From an uncultured Prevotella sp. (GTDB lineage Bacteria; Bacteroidota; Bacteroidia; Bacteroidales; Bacteroidaceae), in assembly GCA_900550365.1 (NCBI GenBank), contig URRR01000004.1:62001-126000 (forward strand): a stretch of DNA of 64,000 nt, given 5' to 3'. The notes under the pieces were generated by a model. That model made no database searches. It had not been told where the DNA came from and was given only the letters and a program-made list of their open reading frames with translations. Position numbers and translations under genes: made by a program. The first letter of the stretch is position 1; every line of letters begins with the position of its first letter. Positions 25,278 to 34,567 of the stretch are shown piece by piece.

Positions 25278-27620
25278 TTATCTGTTGGGAGTATCCCAAA
25301 CCTTTGTCTCATTGCACGTTACGGTAACGGTCTTGCCGCCACATGACAGCACGAAGTCTCCCTTTTCAAGACGCCACTTGCCGTCATAACCCACGAAGGC
25401 GAGATCGTCGGCACTGAGCTTCATGGTCACCGTACGGGTCTCTCCCGGCTTAAGACTGATCTTCTCAAAGTTTCTCAGGCGGCGGTTGTCGGGGGTTGAG
25501 CTTGCCACGAGGTCACTCGAGAACAGCAGAACGCTCTCCTTGCCCTCTACTTTGCCGGTGTTGGTAACGTCTACCGACACCGTGATGACATCGCCCGGAG
25601 CAAAGACCGCCTTGTCAACCTTGATATCCGAGTAAGCGAACGTTGTGTAGCTGAGTCCGAAACCGAAAGGCCACTGCACGTCCATAACGGCGTCATAGTT
25701 ATAGTTTCCGGCCATCTGACCCACGTTCTCGCACGGTTTGTAATCATAAGTAGCGAGCGAATTAATCCACTTAGGATACGTGTAAGGCATCTTTCCGCTG
25801 AAATTGGCGTCGCCGGCGAGCAGATTTGCCAGGGCGTCACCGCCGTAGTTGCCGGGCAACATCACGTTGATTACGGCCTTGGCCAGTGGCTCAATGTCGT
25901 TGATAATGCGCGGACGTCCCTCGTTGAGTACAAGAATTACGGGCTTGCCCGTGGCGGCGAGCGCCTTCACAAGGTTACGCTGGTTGGCCGACATGGTAAG
26001 GTCGTTAAGATTGCCGGGCGTCTCGCAGTAAGAGTTCTCACCCACACAAGCTATTATCACGTCAGCTCCGGCAGCCGCGGCGACGGCCTTTTCTGTCTCG
26101 GGAGCATTCTCCTCCCACCAGTTGTCGTTCTTATAAGGAGCGTATGTTACGCCCGGCTCATAGATGATGTTATCCTTCCCGAACTTGTTACACAGCGCCT
26201 CGTATATCGTGTTGTAAGCTCCGGCAAACTCGTCGGCACGGTGTCCCTGCCATGAATACGACCAACCGCCGTTCAGGCAGCGCATCGAGTTAGCGTTAGG
26301 ACCGGCGAGAAGTATCTTCGTTCCCTTTGCCAAAGGCAGCAGATTGCCGTCGTTCTTCAGCAATACCTCGCCTTCTTCGGCAGCCTTGAGTGCCTCAGCA
26401 GCATGTTCTTCAGAGCCGAACCTAGTGTATCCGGTGATGTCCCAATACGGATTGTCAAACAGACCGAGGCGGTATTTCAGGCGAAGCACACGCGCAACGG
26501 CGTCGTCAATGCGGCTCATGGGCACCTCGCCCTCCTCCACCAGTTCCTTAAGATACGTGCAGAAGCTCGTCTCGTAAGGCACCATAGACATGTCAATGCC
26601 GGCGTTGATGGCTATCTTTATCGCCTCTTTCTTCGTTGCCGCGATGTGGTCACGGGTGCAAAGGTTGTTGATGTCGGCCCAGTCGGTAACGATAAGTCCG
26701 TCCCAGTTAAGGTCGTTCTTGAGCCAGTCGGTCAGCAGTTCCTTGTTGGCATGGAACGGCATGCCGTTGTCAACGGCCGAGTTGACCATCACGCTCAGTG
26801 CCCCTGCACGCACGGCAGCCAGGTAAGGAGCAAAATGCTTCTCGCGGAGGTCGGCGCGGGGGATGGCCGACGGCGTGCGGTCCTTGCCTGACACGGGCAC
26901 CCCGTAACCCATGTAGTGCTTCACGCTGACCGCGACATTGTACGGCCCGATGTGGTTAGGGTCGTTACCCTGGAAGCCGAGCACGGCAGCCGTGCCCATC
27001 TCAGCGTTCAGATAAGCGTCCTCACCATAGTTTTCCCACATGCGGGGCCAGCGCGGATCGCGGCCGAGATCTACCACCGGAGCATACGTCCAGGGTATGC
27101 AGCTCGCACGGGTCTCGTAAGCTGAAATCTCAGCTCCACGCCTTACGAGCTCGCGGTTGAACGTAGCGCCCATGTTGACGCCCTGCGGAAACAGAGTGCC
27201 GTCAAGCGTATAAGTAGTGCCGTGGATTTCGTCAACGCCGTAGATACACGGTATGCCTATCTCCTTCATCGACTTTTCCTGTATCTGGCGGATAGCCTTG
27301 GCCCACACTTCCTTCTTCTGTGCCACGCTTAGAGGCACGTTGAGCAGCGAGCCCACCTTGTATTTGCCTATCACGGTGTCGAGCATCGCCTCGCTGAGGG
27401 TGAATCCGTCGCGGCTCTTCTCGAAGTCGGTCACCACGTCAATCGTTATCTCACACATCTGCCCTACTTTCTCTTCAAGGGTCATTTTGCCCAGCCAGTC
27501 CTGTATCTTAGCCTCGATAACAGGGTCTGGCTTGATTGCCGGAGCGGTCTGCCCCGCCGCTGACACGAAGGTGCCGGCACACAAAACCGTAGAAACAGCC
27601 ATATTCCTTAACTTGTTCAT
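25278..27620 (-). CDS. GH3 beta-glucosidase
   Basis: A 780-residue secreted enzyme with a signal peptide (cleaved near residue 23, VSAAGQ). The GH3 N-terminal barrel (about 40-385) carries the nucleophile aspartate in GLIVTDWADINNL; the C-terminal alpha/beta domain (about 420-630) and a fibronectin-III-like domain (about 670-770) follow. Family members remove terminal beta-glucosyl residues from gluco-oligosaccharides, which fits processing of glucomannan fragments. It is the last gene of the minus-strand mannan operon and ends 3 bp from a strong terminator. Substrate specificity is inferred from context. Confidence 0.92.
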   Translation of the reverse strand: MNKLRNMAVSTVLCAGTFVSAAGQTAPAIKPDPVIEAKIQDWLGKMTLEEKVGQMCEITIDVVTDFEKSRDGFTLSEAMLDTVIGKYKVGSLLNVPLSVAQKKEVWAKAIRQIQEKSMKEIGIPCIYGVDEIHGTTYTLDGTLFPQGVNMGATFNRELVRRGAEISAYETRASCIPWTYAPVVDLGRDPRWPRMWENYGEDAYLNAEMGTAAVLGFQGNDPNHIGPYNVAVSVKHYMGYGVPVSGKDRTPSAIPRADLREKHFAPYLAAVRAGALSVMVNSAVDNGMPFHANKELLTDWLKNDLNWDGLIVTDWADINNLCTRDHIAATKKEAIKIAINAGIDMSMVPYETSFCTYLKELVEEGEVPMSRIDDAVARVLRLKYRLGLFDNPYWDITGYTRFGSEEHAAEALKAAEEGEVLLKNDGNLLPLAKGTKILLAGPNANSMRCLNGGWSYSWQGHRADEFAGAYNTIYEALCNKFGKDNIIYEPGVTYAPYKNDNWWEENAPETEKAVAAAAGADVIIACVGENSYCETPGNLNDLTMSANQRNLVKALAATGKPVILVLNEGRPRIINDIEPLAKAVINVMLPGNYGGDALANLLAGDANFSGKMPYTYPKWINSLATYDYKPCENVGQMAGNYNYDAVMDVQWPFGFGLSYTTFAYSDIKVDKAVFAPGDVITVSVDVTNTGKVEGKESVLLFSSDLVASSTPDNRRLRNFEKISLKPGETRTVTMKLSADDLAFVGYDGKWRLEKGDFVLSCGGKTVTVTCNETKVWDTPNR

Positions 27621-27726
27621 ATTGTTATATTTATATTGATTTTCTTATGATTTCAAACGCCGTAGAAGCCTATCCTGCAAGGCATTTTTGGCCGCCTGCG
27701 TAACGCATTGATAATCAACGCGTTGC

Positions 27727-27785
27727 AAAAGGCCGTCTTTTGGTCTGCAAAAGGTGGCCTTTTAGCGTGCAAAAGACGGCCTTTT
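27727..27785. repeat. 22-nt phased palindromic repeat cluster 4
   Basis: Cores AAAAGGCCGTCTTTT (27727), AAAAGGTGGCCTTTT (27749) and AAAAGACGGCCTTTT (27771), starting exactly 22 nt apart; a degenerate fourth unit reaches about 27810. The first and third cores are reverse complements. Confidence 0.9.
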
Positions 27786-27852
27786 GCAACGCCGTTTGCC
27801 GTCTCTTGGAAAGAATTTAAAGAAGTCAGAGAAGTCATCACGCCCTAAAGGG

Positions 27853-27965
27853 CGTTGGAAGTTAAAACCAAAAGCCTTGAAGGTTTTAAGGTTTGAAGGT
27901 TTTGCGGTTTTAAGGTTTATCCGACAACCGCATAACCTCACAACCCAATAACCCGATAACCGCAA
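27853..27965. repeat. inverted simple-repeat element (GGTTTTAAGGTTTGAA units)
   Basis: A G/T-rich series (GGTTTTAAGGTTTGAAGG and variants, about 27853-27918) is followed by a C/A-rich series (CAACCGCATAACCTCACAAC, CCAATAACCCGATAACC) to 27965. The arms are imperfect complements. It lies just beyond the stop of the SASA esterase gene. Confidence 0.7.
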
Positions 27966-27981
27966 TTATGAATTAAGAAAT

Positions 27982-29415
27982 TTACCACTCCCAGTCATCG
28001 GTGCGGAAAGGCACGAGAGGCAGTCCTCGAAGGTTTGCGACGTTGCCCGGTGAATAGTCATGAAAGGCATAGCGCACGGCCACGGGCTGCTTCACCTTGT
28101 CGCATACCACGCGTATCTGATTCTTACCGAGCACCTCAGCCTTGGCCGGATAAAACTCATGGTCAGCTCCGGCAACCTCAAATCCCTGCATGTCTTTCAT
28201 GCGGTTGAAGCCGTTGTCGGCATGTATGAAACTGAGGGTAACCGTGTCGCCCTTTATCTCCATGGCCTTATATGCGGGGCAGTCGGCCTCGATGCCCTTC
28301 ACTCCGTAGGTCTTTGCCAGAGCCTGATAAGCCAGGCGCGAGCCTACGGAGCGCTTGTCCTTGGGGTGAACATTCTCAGCCTCGTAAGGCTCTACAAGGT
28401 CGTTGGTGGATATCATGGCGCTGTTGGGAATCAAAGACTGCGCCCTATACTGTGCCTCACGCAGGAAGGCTGACGCGCGTCCCTCGTATTTGCCGAACGG
28501 AGCAATCTCTACATAATAGAACGGCAGCTCGCCCATGCCCCACTCCTTGCGCCACAGTCCTACCATGGTGGCAAGCCTCTGGGCATAGGTCTTGTGCTTG
28601 CCTACGTTCGACTCGCCCTGATACCACAGAAAACCTTTGACCGTATATCCGGCCAGAGGATGCAGCATGCCGTTGTACATCAGCGTGGGGCTAAGGTAAT
28701 GCCACCAGTCGTGAGGCTCTTCCTTGCGTATGTCGCGCTTCAGGTCGATGTCGGGATACGTGGCGACGGTGTCACGCGGCAGCCAGCCTTCTACCATTGT
28801 GCCGCCCCAGCTGCAGTTGATTATTCCTACGGGGACGCCGAGCACGCGGTTAATCATCTGCGCGAAGAAGAACGCCGTGGCGCTGAAGCGCGGCGCGTTC
28901 TCGGGATTACACTCCTTCCACTTGCCCTGACAGCGGTCAACGGGCTTCAACTGGCCGTTCTTCTCGACGGTTGCCATGCGTATGCCCTTCCACTGTGAGG
29001 CCGTCGCTATTACCTCGTTGGCATCCTGTATGGGGCAGTTGTCAAAGCCGGCGAGGGGCATCTCCATGTTAGACTGCCCTGAGCAGAACCACACTTCGCC
29101 TATAAGCACGTTGCCGAGCGTCACCGCTCCGTCCTTGTCGGCTACCGTAACGGTCTGCGGAGTGTACGTTGCGGCGGGCGTCTTCACCGTGGCCGACCAC
29201 TTGCCTTGCCCGTCAGCTTCGGCCGTTACAGCCTCACCGCTCCACGAAACGGTAACCGTCACCGTGCCTTCTGGCGCAGCCCAGCCCCACAGCCGGGCGT
29301 CGGCCTGTTGCTGCAAAACCATGTTGTCACTGAAAATATCGGGCATATCTACCTTTGCCCAAGCTCCTCCATGCGCCAAAGCGCACAGGCATAATGCTAT
29401 TATCGTCTTTTTCAT
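27982..29415 (-). CDS. sialate O-acetylesterase-like (SASA) carbohydrate esterase
   Basis: A 477-residue secreted SGNH-type esterase. The signal peptide (1-20) is followed by a small beta-domain (about 25-105) and the catalytic domain with the serine motif WFCSGQSNMEMPL, the GTMVEGWLP segment, LWYQGESNV and a C-terminal histidine region near ENVHPKDKRSVG. Family members remove acetyl groups from sugars; inside a mannan locus it probably deacetylates acetylated glucomannan rather than sialic acid. It starts 13 bp after the CE2-like gene. Confidence 0.87.
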   Translation of the reverse strand: MKKTIIALCLCALAHGGAWAKVDMPDIFSDNMVLQQQADARLWGWAAPEGTVTVTVSWSGEAVTAEADGQGKWSATVKTPAATYTPQTVTVADKDGAVTLGNVLIGEVWFCSGQSNMEMPLAGFDNCPIQDANEVIATASQWKGIRMATVEKNGQLKPVDRCQGKWKECNPENAPRFSATAFFFAQMINRVLGVPVGIINCSWGGTMVEGWLPRDTVATYPDIDLKRDIRKEEPHDWWHYLSPTLMYNGMLHPLAGYTVKGFLWYQGESNVGKHKTYAQRLATMVGLWRKEWGMGELPFYYVEIAPFGKYEGRASAFLREAQYRAQSLIPNSAMISTNDLVEPYEAENVHPKDKRSVGSRLAYQALAKTYGVKGIEADCPAYKAMEIKGDTVTLSFIHADNGFNRMKDMQGFEVAGADHEFYPAKAEVLGKNQIRVVCDKVKQPVAVRYAFHDYSPGNVANLRGLPLVPFRTDDWEW

Positions 29416-29428
29416 ATATTTTGATTTA

Positions 29429-30589
29429 TTACCAGTTCATAAGTTTTTTCAGATAAGCTGTCAGCTCGGCAGCCATCTTGCGGTGCTGCCTCATTGACGG
29501 ATGCCACGCCGCTCCGTAGCCTAAAGAGCCGGTCTGGGGCGTCAGGTCGAAGCGGTAAATATTGTTGTCGCCGCCTGCTTTCATCTCTGCCACAACCTTG
29601 TCAAGCGCCGCCTTCACGTCAACAAGCTGCCTGCCGTTGAGCATTACGCCGCTCAGCATCACTATCTTAGCGTCGGGATATACCTCGCGCAGATGTCTGA
29701 CAAAGTTTCGGTAGCCGTCAGTTAAAAGGTTAACGTCATACTTATCCTCGCTGACATCATTTGTTCCGAGGTTTACGCATACCACATCGGGCACGTAACG
29801 GCTGTGGTCCCACACCTCAGTGGTATCGAGAAACAGCGTCTGTTCATACATAGCGGGCATGCAGTCCTTGCTACCCGATGCCGGCGCGCCGTAGTTACGG
29901 TACACGCCAATGCCCGAACGGGCTACCACAAGATGCTGGGCTGACAAGGCACGGGCCGTCAGCGCGGCGTAAGTATAGTAATGGTTCTCGGTCTCATAAG
30001 TAAAAGGAGCGTTGCGGTCGTCAGACTCTACGCCGTAACCGCAGGTTATCGAGTTGCCGATAAACTCTATCCGGCGGTCTGGCAGCACAGGAGACGCGGC
30101 AAGACTTTTGCCTTCATCAAGATAAAAACCTCTGAACTGGGGCTTGAACTCGTGGCCTTCAATGGCGTACATGATGCGCAGACGATGCACGCCGTCAGGC
30201 ATACCCTCGGCCAAAGTCATGACAGAGTCAGTCTCAGAGAAATGCATACGGTAGGCCGGCAGACTGTCAATCTCTATCATAAAGTCACCGCTGCCGGGCT
30301 TGGCGGCCATCTTCAATGACGTCCCTTCAAAGTCCGCGAAGATGCTTACGCCCGGATATGTGAAGGCGGCGACGGCCGGATTGCGCCAGCTTACGCGCCC
30401 CATATAAGCGATACGGGGGTCGTCAGCCGGCACGAACACACCGTTTTTGTCTTGCGCACGTGCACATACCACGCTGCATAACAGCACAAACAGCAACGGC
30501 AGCAGCCTCTTGCGGTGTTCCAAAATACCATGCCCCACCCACAGATCAGCCGCAGGCAGGGCACGAACAAAACCAAATGCACTTTTCAT
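29429..30589 (-). CDS. CE2-like SGNH acetylesterase
   Basis: A 386-residue protein. An N-terminal jellyroll (about 50-155, IAYMGRVSWRNP through YPGVSIFADFEGTSLKM) precedes an SGNH hydrolase domain with block I FIGNSITCGYG, block III NLGTNDVSE and the catalytic histidine in AAWHPSMRQHRKMA. This is the layout of carbohydrate esterase family 2, whose members deacetylate mannan and xylan. The first 30 residues precede the hydrophobic signal segment (LLPLLFVLLCSVVCARAQ), so the true start may be later, for example codon 21 to 27. Operon partner of the SASA esterase. Confidence 0.85.
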   Translation of the reverse strand: MKSAFGFVRALPAADLWVGHGILEHRKRLLPLLFVLLCSVVCARAQDKNGVFVPADDPRIAYMGRVSWRNPAVAAFTYPGVSIFADFEGTSLKMAAKPGSGDFMIEIDSLPAYRMHFSETDSVMTLAEGMPDGVHRLRIMYAIEGHEFKPQFRGFYLDEGKSLAASPVLPDRRIEFIGNSITCGYGVESDDRNAPFTYETENHYYTYAALTARALSAQHLVVARSGIGVYRNYGAPASGSKDCMPAMYEQTLFLDTTEVWDHSRYVPDVVCVNLGTNDVSEDKYDVNLLTDGYRNFVRHLREVYPDAKIVMLSGVMLNGRQLVDVKAALDKVVAEMKAGGDNNIYRFDLTPQTGSLGYGAAWHPSMRQHRKMAAELTAYLKKLMNW

Positions 30590-30647
30590 ATGATTACATC
30601 AAGCTATTCATTGAGCCGTCAGACCAACGCCGGACACAGGCCGGGCA

Positions 30648-31844
30648 TCAGTGGCCGAAGCGCTCGATTATCTCCATACACATACGGCCGTTATGGTAAG
30701 GACACTTCCAGAAGCCGGCCTTGTCATCCTTACGGTTCACCGACCCGTCAGGCATTATGCTCCAATGCCACTCCCCTTGCTCGCGGTCAACAAGCTTTTC
30801 CTTGATAAACTGCCAGCACTTCACGGCTGTGTCGAGGGCTTTTTCGTCGCCGAAATGCTGGTAAAGGTTCACGTGTCCGACAACGTTCTCGGCCTGAACC
30901 CACCAGTGCAGCTCTCTGTCTGTCTTGTTCTTGTCAACGAAAGTCTCGTATATCATGCTTCCGTCGGCATTAAGACCCTCGTCGGCAGCCTGCGCTATAT
31001 TCCTTATTATATGTTCAACCTCCTTCAGCAAAGGCTCGTCACCCAGCACAAGAGCCGCCTCATGTATCAGCCATGAGGCCTCGATGTCGTGGCCGTAAGA
31101 TATTATCTCATCGGTAACCGTCCAGTCATTGTCAAAGAAAAGGTCAAGATGATAAGTCTTTCTGTTCAGTATCCGCTTGATAAAAAGCTCGATAAGATTG
31201 CGCAACTGGCACTCAAGCCTTGCGTCTTTCCACACCCGGTAAAGGTTGGCATACGGCTCGAGGATGTGCAGATGGGTGTTCATCGTCTTGCTCATGTTCT
31301 CGTCCTTGTCGCTGAGACGCATGTCCTCAATGGACTGCCAGTCACGTGTGAAAGCCTCAACGTAGCCGTTACGCTCTTTGTCAAAGCTGTATTTCTCTAT
31401 CGTCTCAAACAGTCTCACGGCATAGTCGAGCGCCTCTTTGTCGCCCGTAGCACGCGCATACTCGCTCAATCCGTAGATGGCGAAGCCCAAAGCGTAAATC
31501 TGTTTCTTGTCGTCAAGCGGCTTTCCGTCGGCATTAAGCGACCAATACACGCCGCCGAAGTCAGCGTCATAGAACTTATCTATAAGGTAACGCTTGGCCC
31601 GTGTGGCCGTCTCAAGATACTCAGGTTTGCCCAACAGGCGGTAAGCGGCTGAGAAAGTCCACAGTATGCGGCCGTTAAGTATCGCGCCTTTAGGTGCTTC
31701 AGGCTCAAGGACATCATTGCCGTCAATACGTCCGTAGAAGCCTCCGCGCACGTTGTCGGTCATCTTGTTCATCCAGAACAGCAGGATATTGCTCTCTAAC
31801 TCCGCCTTTACCTCATTACAAAGACTGGTTATTATCTCTTTCAT
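30648..31844 (-). CDS. cellobiose/mannobiose 2-epimerase (AGE family)
   Basis: A 398-residue (alpha/alpha)6-barrel enzyme without signal peptide, so cytoplasmic. Motifs include FWMNKMTDNVRGGFYGRIDG, the catalytic histidine regions HDIEASWLIHEAA and HWWVQAENVVGH, and GEWHWSI. It interconverts mannobiose and mannosylglucose (or cellobiose and glucosylmannose), providing the substrate for the GH130 phosphorylase of the same operon. Its start overlaps the last 29 bp of the transporter gene, which suggests translational coupling. Confidence 0.92.
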   Translation of the reverse strand: MKEIITSLCNEVKAELESNILLFWMNKMTDNVRGGFYGRIDGNDVLEPEAPKGAILNGRILWTFSAAYRLLGKPEYLETATRAKRYLIDKFYDADFGGVYWSLNADGKPLDDKKQIYALGFAIYGLSEYARATGDKEALDYAVRLFETIEKYSFDKERNGYVEAFTRDWQSIEDMRLSDKDENMSKTMNTHLHILEPYANLYRVWKDARLECQLRNLIELFIKRILNRKTYHLDLFFDNDWTVTDEIISYGHDIEASWLIHEAALVLGDEPLLKEVEHIIRNIAQAADEGLNADGSMIYETFVDKNKTDRELHWWVQAENVVGHVNLYQHFGDEKALDTAVKCWQFIKEKLVDREQGEWHWSIMPDGSVNRKDDKAGFWKCPYHNGRMCMEIIERFGH

Positions 31845-33228
31845 TTGCTTGTTTACGTTTTAAGTTCAACTGTTCAATGATTTTCATTACTTTCTGTTCG
31901 CCCAGCGGATAGCACAGGATGAACACCACAGACACTACCGACGCGGCGGCCGGAAGCCAGCTGAGGAACATCTTTATGCCGTGTATCGTCTCGGGACTCT
32001 GCACCGCATTGGCGTGGAAACCGAAGTAAGAGAGCAACCATCCGGTAAGAGCCGTACCGATAGCCCAGCCGAACTTCTGGCTCATCGACGACGCACTGAA
32101 TATCAGTCCGGTAGCGCGGTTGCCGGTGTTAAGCTCGGAATAGTCGGCGCAGTCTGCGTACATAGACCATAACAAGGGGAATATGCTGCCTGCGCACATG
32201 CTGATAAGGCACTGGAATACAAATATAAGAACGAGGTCATCCTTATCAAACCAGAAGAAGATAACGCTCAACACGGCCGTCAGCAACATGGCAAGGGCGA
32301 ACGTATGCTTCTTACCAATCTTGTTGCTTATCGGCGCAGCCAGCACCACTCCTATGATATTGGCTGCCTGTCCGACAGCAAGGAAGAGACCGCTGAGCAC
32401 GAACGACACGCCGAAAAGATTGACAGTATGGAAGTTATCCTCAACGATGTAATACTTAAAGTAGTACACCGCCGCACCGTCTCGTATCGAATTGAACACC
32501 AAGGCAGATACTCCGGCCACGAAAAGAATCCACCACGGGTGGTTATGCAGCAGGTCCTTGATGTCTGTCTTGAGTGAAGTCTTCTTGTCATTGATAGGCT
32601 TCACGCGCTCCCTTGTCCACGAGAAGCACCCGAAAAAGAGGATAACGCACAGAACGGCGATGACCGCAGCCGCCATGAACCATCCCGTCTGCTGGTCGGC
32701 AGGCGCCTTGCTGTGGCCGCTGAAGGCATTGGCCATAGGCATGAAGAGCAGCAACGCGATGAAGCTGCCTACGTAAGCAAAGGTCATACGGAACGTTGAC
32801 AGCGTGTTACGTTCGCCCGGATTGGGGCTCATAACTCCCAGAAGAGAGGCGTAAGGCACGTTAATGGCCGAATAAACCATCATCATCAGCGAATAAGTAA
32901 CGTATGCATAGACCAGTTTTCCTGTCAGTCCGAACGGCGGAGTGAAGAAAGTCATTGCCCCGACAACGCCGAACGGCACGGCAAGAAAGAGTATATAAGG
33001 ACGGAACTTGCCCCAACGGCTGTCCGTACGGTCAGCGATGACGCCCACGATGGGGTCGAACACAGAGTCCCAGATACGTGTCACAAGGAACATTGTGCCC
33101 ACCATGGCGGCGGGAAGTCCGAAAACGTCAGTGTAGAATATCATAAGATAAGCCCCGAAGAGCTTCCAGAACATCGACGAAGCCATGTCGCCGAAGCCGT
33201 AACCTATCTTTTCTCTTAACCGAATCAT
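31816..33228 (-). CDS. GPH family sugar:cation symporter
   Basis: A 470-residue inner-membrane transporter with about 12 helices. The N terminus REKIGYGFGDMASSMFWKLF and the loop IADRTDSRWGKFRPYILF are signatures of the glycoside-pentoside-hexuronide:cation symporter family (MelB-like). In this locus it probably imports mannobiose or short mannooligosaccharides from periplasm to cytoplasm, feeding the epimerase. Its gene overlaps that of the epimerase by 29 bp and begins 138 bp after the GH130 gene. Confidence 0.9.
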   Translation of the reverse strand: MIRLREKIGYGFGDMASSMFWKLFGAYLMIFYTDVFGLPAAMVGTMFLVTRIWDSVFDPIVGVIADRTDSRWGKFRPYILFLAVPFGVVGAMTFFTPPFGLTGKLVYAYVTYSLMMMVYSAINVPYASLLGVMSPNPGERNTLSTFRMTFAYVGSFIALLLFMPMANAFSGHSKAPADQQTGWFMAAAVIAVLCVILFFGCFSWTRERVKPINDKKTSLKTDIKDLLHNHPWWILFVAGVSALVFNSIRDGAAVYYFKYYIVEDNFHTVNLFGVSFVLSGLFLAVGQAANIIGVVLAAPISNKIGKKHTFALAMLLTAVLSVIFFWFDKDDLVLIFVFQCLISMCAGSIFPLLWSMYADCADYSELNTGNRATGLIFSASSMSQKFGWAIGTALTGWLLSYFGFHANAVQSPETIHGIKMFLSWLPAAASVVSVVFILCYPLGEQKVMKIIEQLNLKRKQANERDNNQSL

Positions 33229-33366
33229 CTTGTACTTAAATCATAATTCACGATTAACCTGTAATAATATTGAAGCGTAATTCATGGCGGAGGCGTGTTT
33301 TTCAGTCAGCATCCCCGCGGCGCCGGCCGCCTGTGCGGACAGTACCGCAGGGTTATGTCATGTGTC

Positions 33367-34545
33367 TCAGTCGTGGCGGAGCAGCTCCATGTTTCCGTCA
33401 ATCAGCCGTTTAAGAGTCTCGACCGATGCCGAGGTGGTAAGCCCGTCCTCGGGGGTATTCATGCAATAGTCAACCAGTTTGCTGACGCTTGACACGGCCA
33501 CATGCATGCGTGTGTCAGAAGATGCGTAATAGATGTACACCGTACCGTCTTCGTCAGCTATCCAGCCGTTTGAGAACAGAACGTTAGACACGTCGCCGAC
33601 GCGTTCTTCTCCCTCCGGCGCCATGAAGTAACCGCCGGGCGCGGCGATAACGCGTGTAGGATCGTCGAGAGCCGTCATGTACATGTAAAGCACGTAACGC
33701 AGCCCCGCTGCACAGTTGCGCACGCCGTGAGCCAGGTGAAGCCAGCCCTCAGGAGTCTTGATAGGATGAGGACCTTCGCCGTTCTTCACCTCCTTGATTG
33801 TGTGATAATGGCGCAGGTCTATAATCTTCTCCTCGGTTATCACGGCATTGGTTATATCGTCGACGAGCGCCCAGCCTATGCCTCCGCCGCTGCCGGTGTC
33901 AATGAATCCGTCCTGCGGACGTGTATAGAAAGCGTACTTTCCGTCAACGAACTCAGGGTGAAGCACAACGTTGCGCTGCTGGCTCTTGCACTTGATGTCA
34001 GGCAGGCGGTACCACGTCTTGAAGTCTTTGGTGCGCGCAATGGCGGCCGTAGCTGTAGCGGCCGACAGGTCGCCTGCGGGCGCGCTGTCGTCATGACGCT
34101 CGGCACAGAACACTCCGTAGACCCAGCCGTCCTCGTGGGCGGTTATGCGCATGTCGTAGATATTGGTGGCCGGCACGGTGTCATCGGGCATCGTTATGGG
34201 ATAATCCCAGAAGCGGAAGTTGTCTACTCCGTTAGGACTTTCAGCCACGGCGAAGAACGACTTGCGGTCAGCGCCCTCCACACGCACCACAAGCAGATAC
34301 TTGCCATGCCACTTTATGGCGCCCGAGTTAAGCGTGGCGTTCATGCCGATGCGCTCCATCAGGTACGGATTAGTAGCCTCGTTAAGGTCATAACGCCAGA
34401 ACACGGGCGTATGGGCAGCCGTCAGTATGGGATATTTATAACGTGTATAAATACCGTTTGTGTGAGCTTCAGGCTCGTTTTTCCGTGTTATCAAAGCCTC
34501 ATATTCAGTGAACAGGGCTTTCACTTTTTCATCAAACAAACTCAT
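33367..34545 (-). CDS. GH130 4-O-beta-D-mannosyl-D-glucose phosphorylase
   Basis: A 392-residue cytoplasmic enzyme, close in length to characterised Bacteroides mannosylglucose phosphorylase. GH130 features: NATLNSGAIKWHGKYLLVVR, RVEGADRKSFFAVAESPNG, the acid aspartate in ATNIYDMRITAHEDG, and GEGPHPIKTPEGWLHLAHG. It splits 4-O-beta-mannosyl-glucose with phosphate into mannose-1-phosphate and glucose. It lies between the GH26 and transporter genes in the operon. Confidence 0.93.
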   Translation of the reverse strand: MSLFDEKVKALFTEYEALITRKNEPEAHTNGIYTRYKYPILTAAHTPVFWRYDLNEATNPYLMERIGMNATLNSGAIKWHGKYLLVVRVEGADRKSFFAVAESPNGVDNFRFWDYPITMPDDTVPATNIYDMRITAHEDGWVYGVFCAERHDDSAPAGDLSAATATAAIARTKDFKTWYRLPDIKCKSQQRNVVLHPEFVDGKYAFYTRPQDGFIDTGSGGGIGWALVDDITNAVITEEKIIDLRHYHTIKEVKNGEGPHPIKTPEGWLHLAHGVRNCAAGLRYVLYMYMTALDDPTRVIAAPGGYFMAPEGEERVGDVSNVLFSNGWIADEDGTVYIYYASSDTRMHVAVSSVSKLVDYCMNTPEDGLTTSASVETLKRLIDGNMELLRHD

Positions 34546-34567
34546 CGTTCTGTTATTTTTTATTGTT

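Noticed and set aside
27727..27785. CRISPR array at the phased repeats
   Set aside because: Spacers are only 7-8 nt, cores vary and are themselves palindromic, there are at most five units, and no cas genes are in the window.
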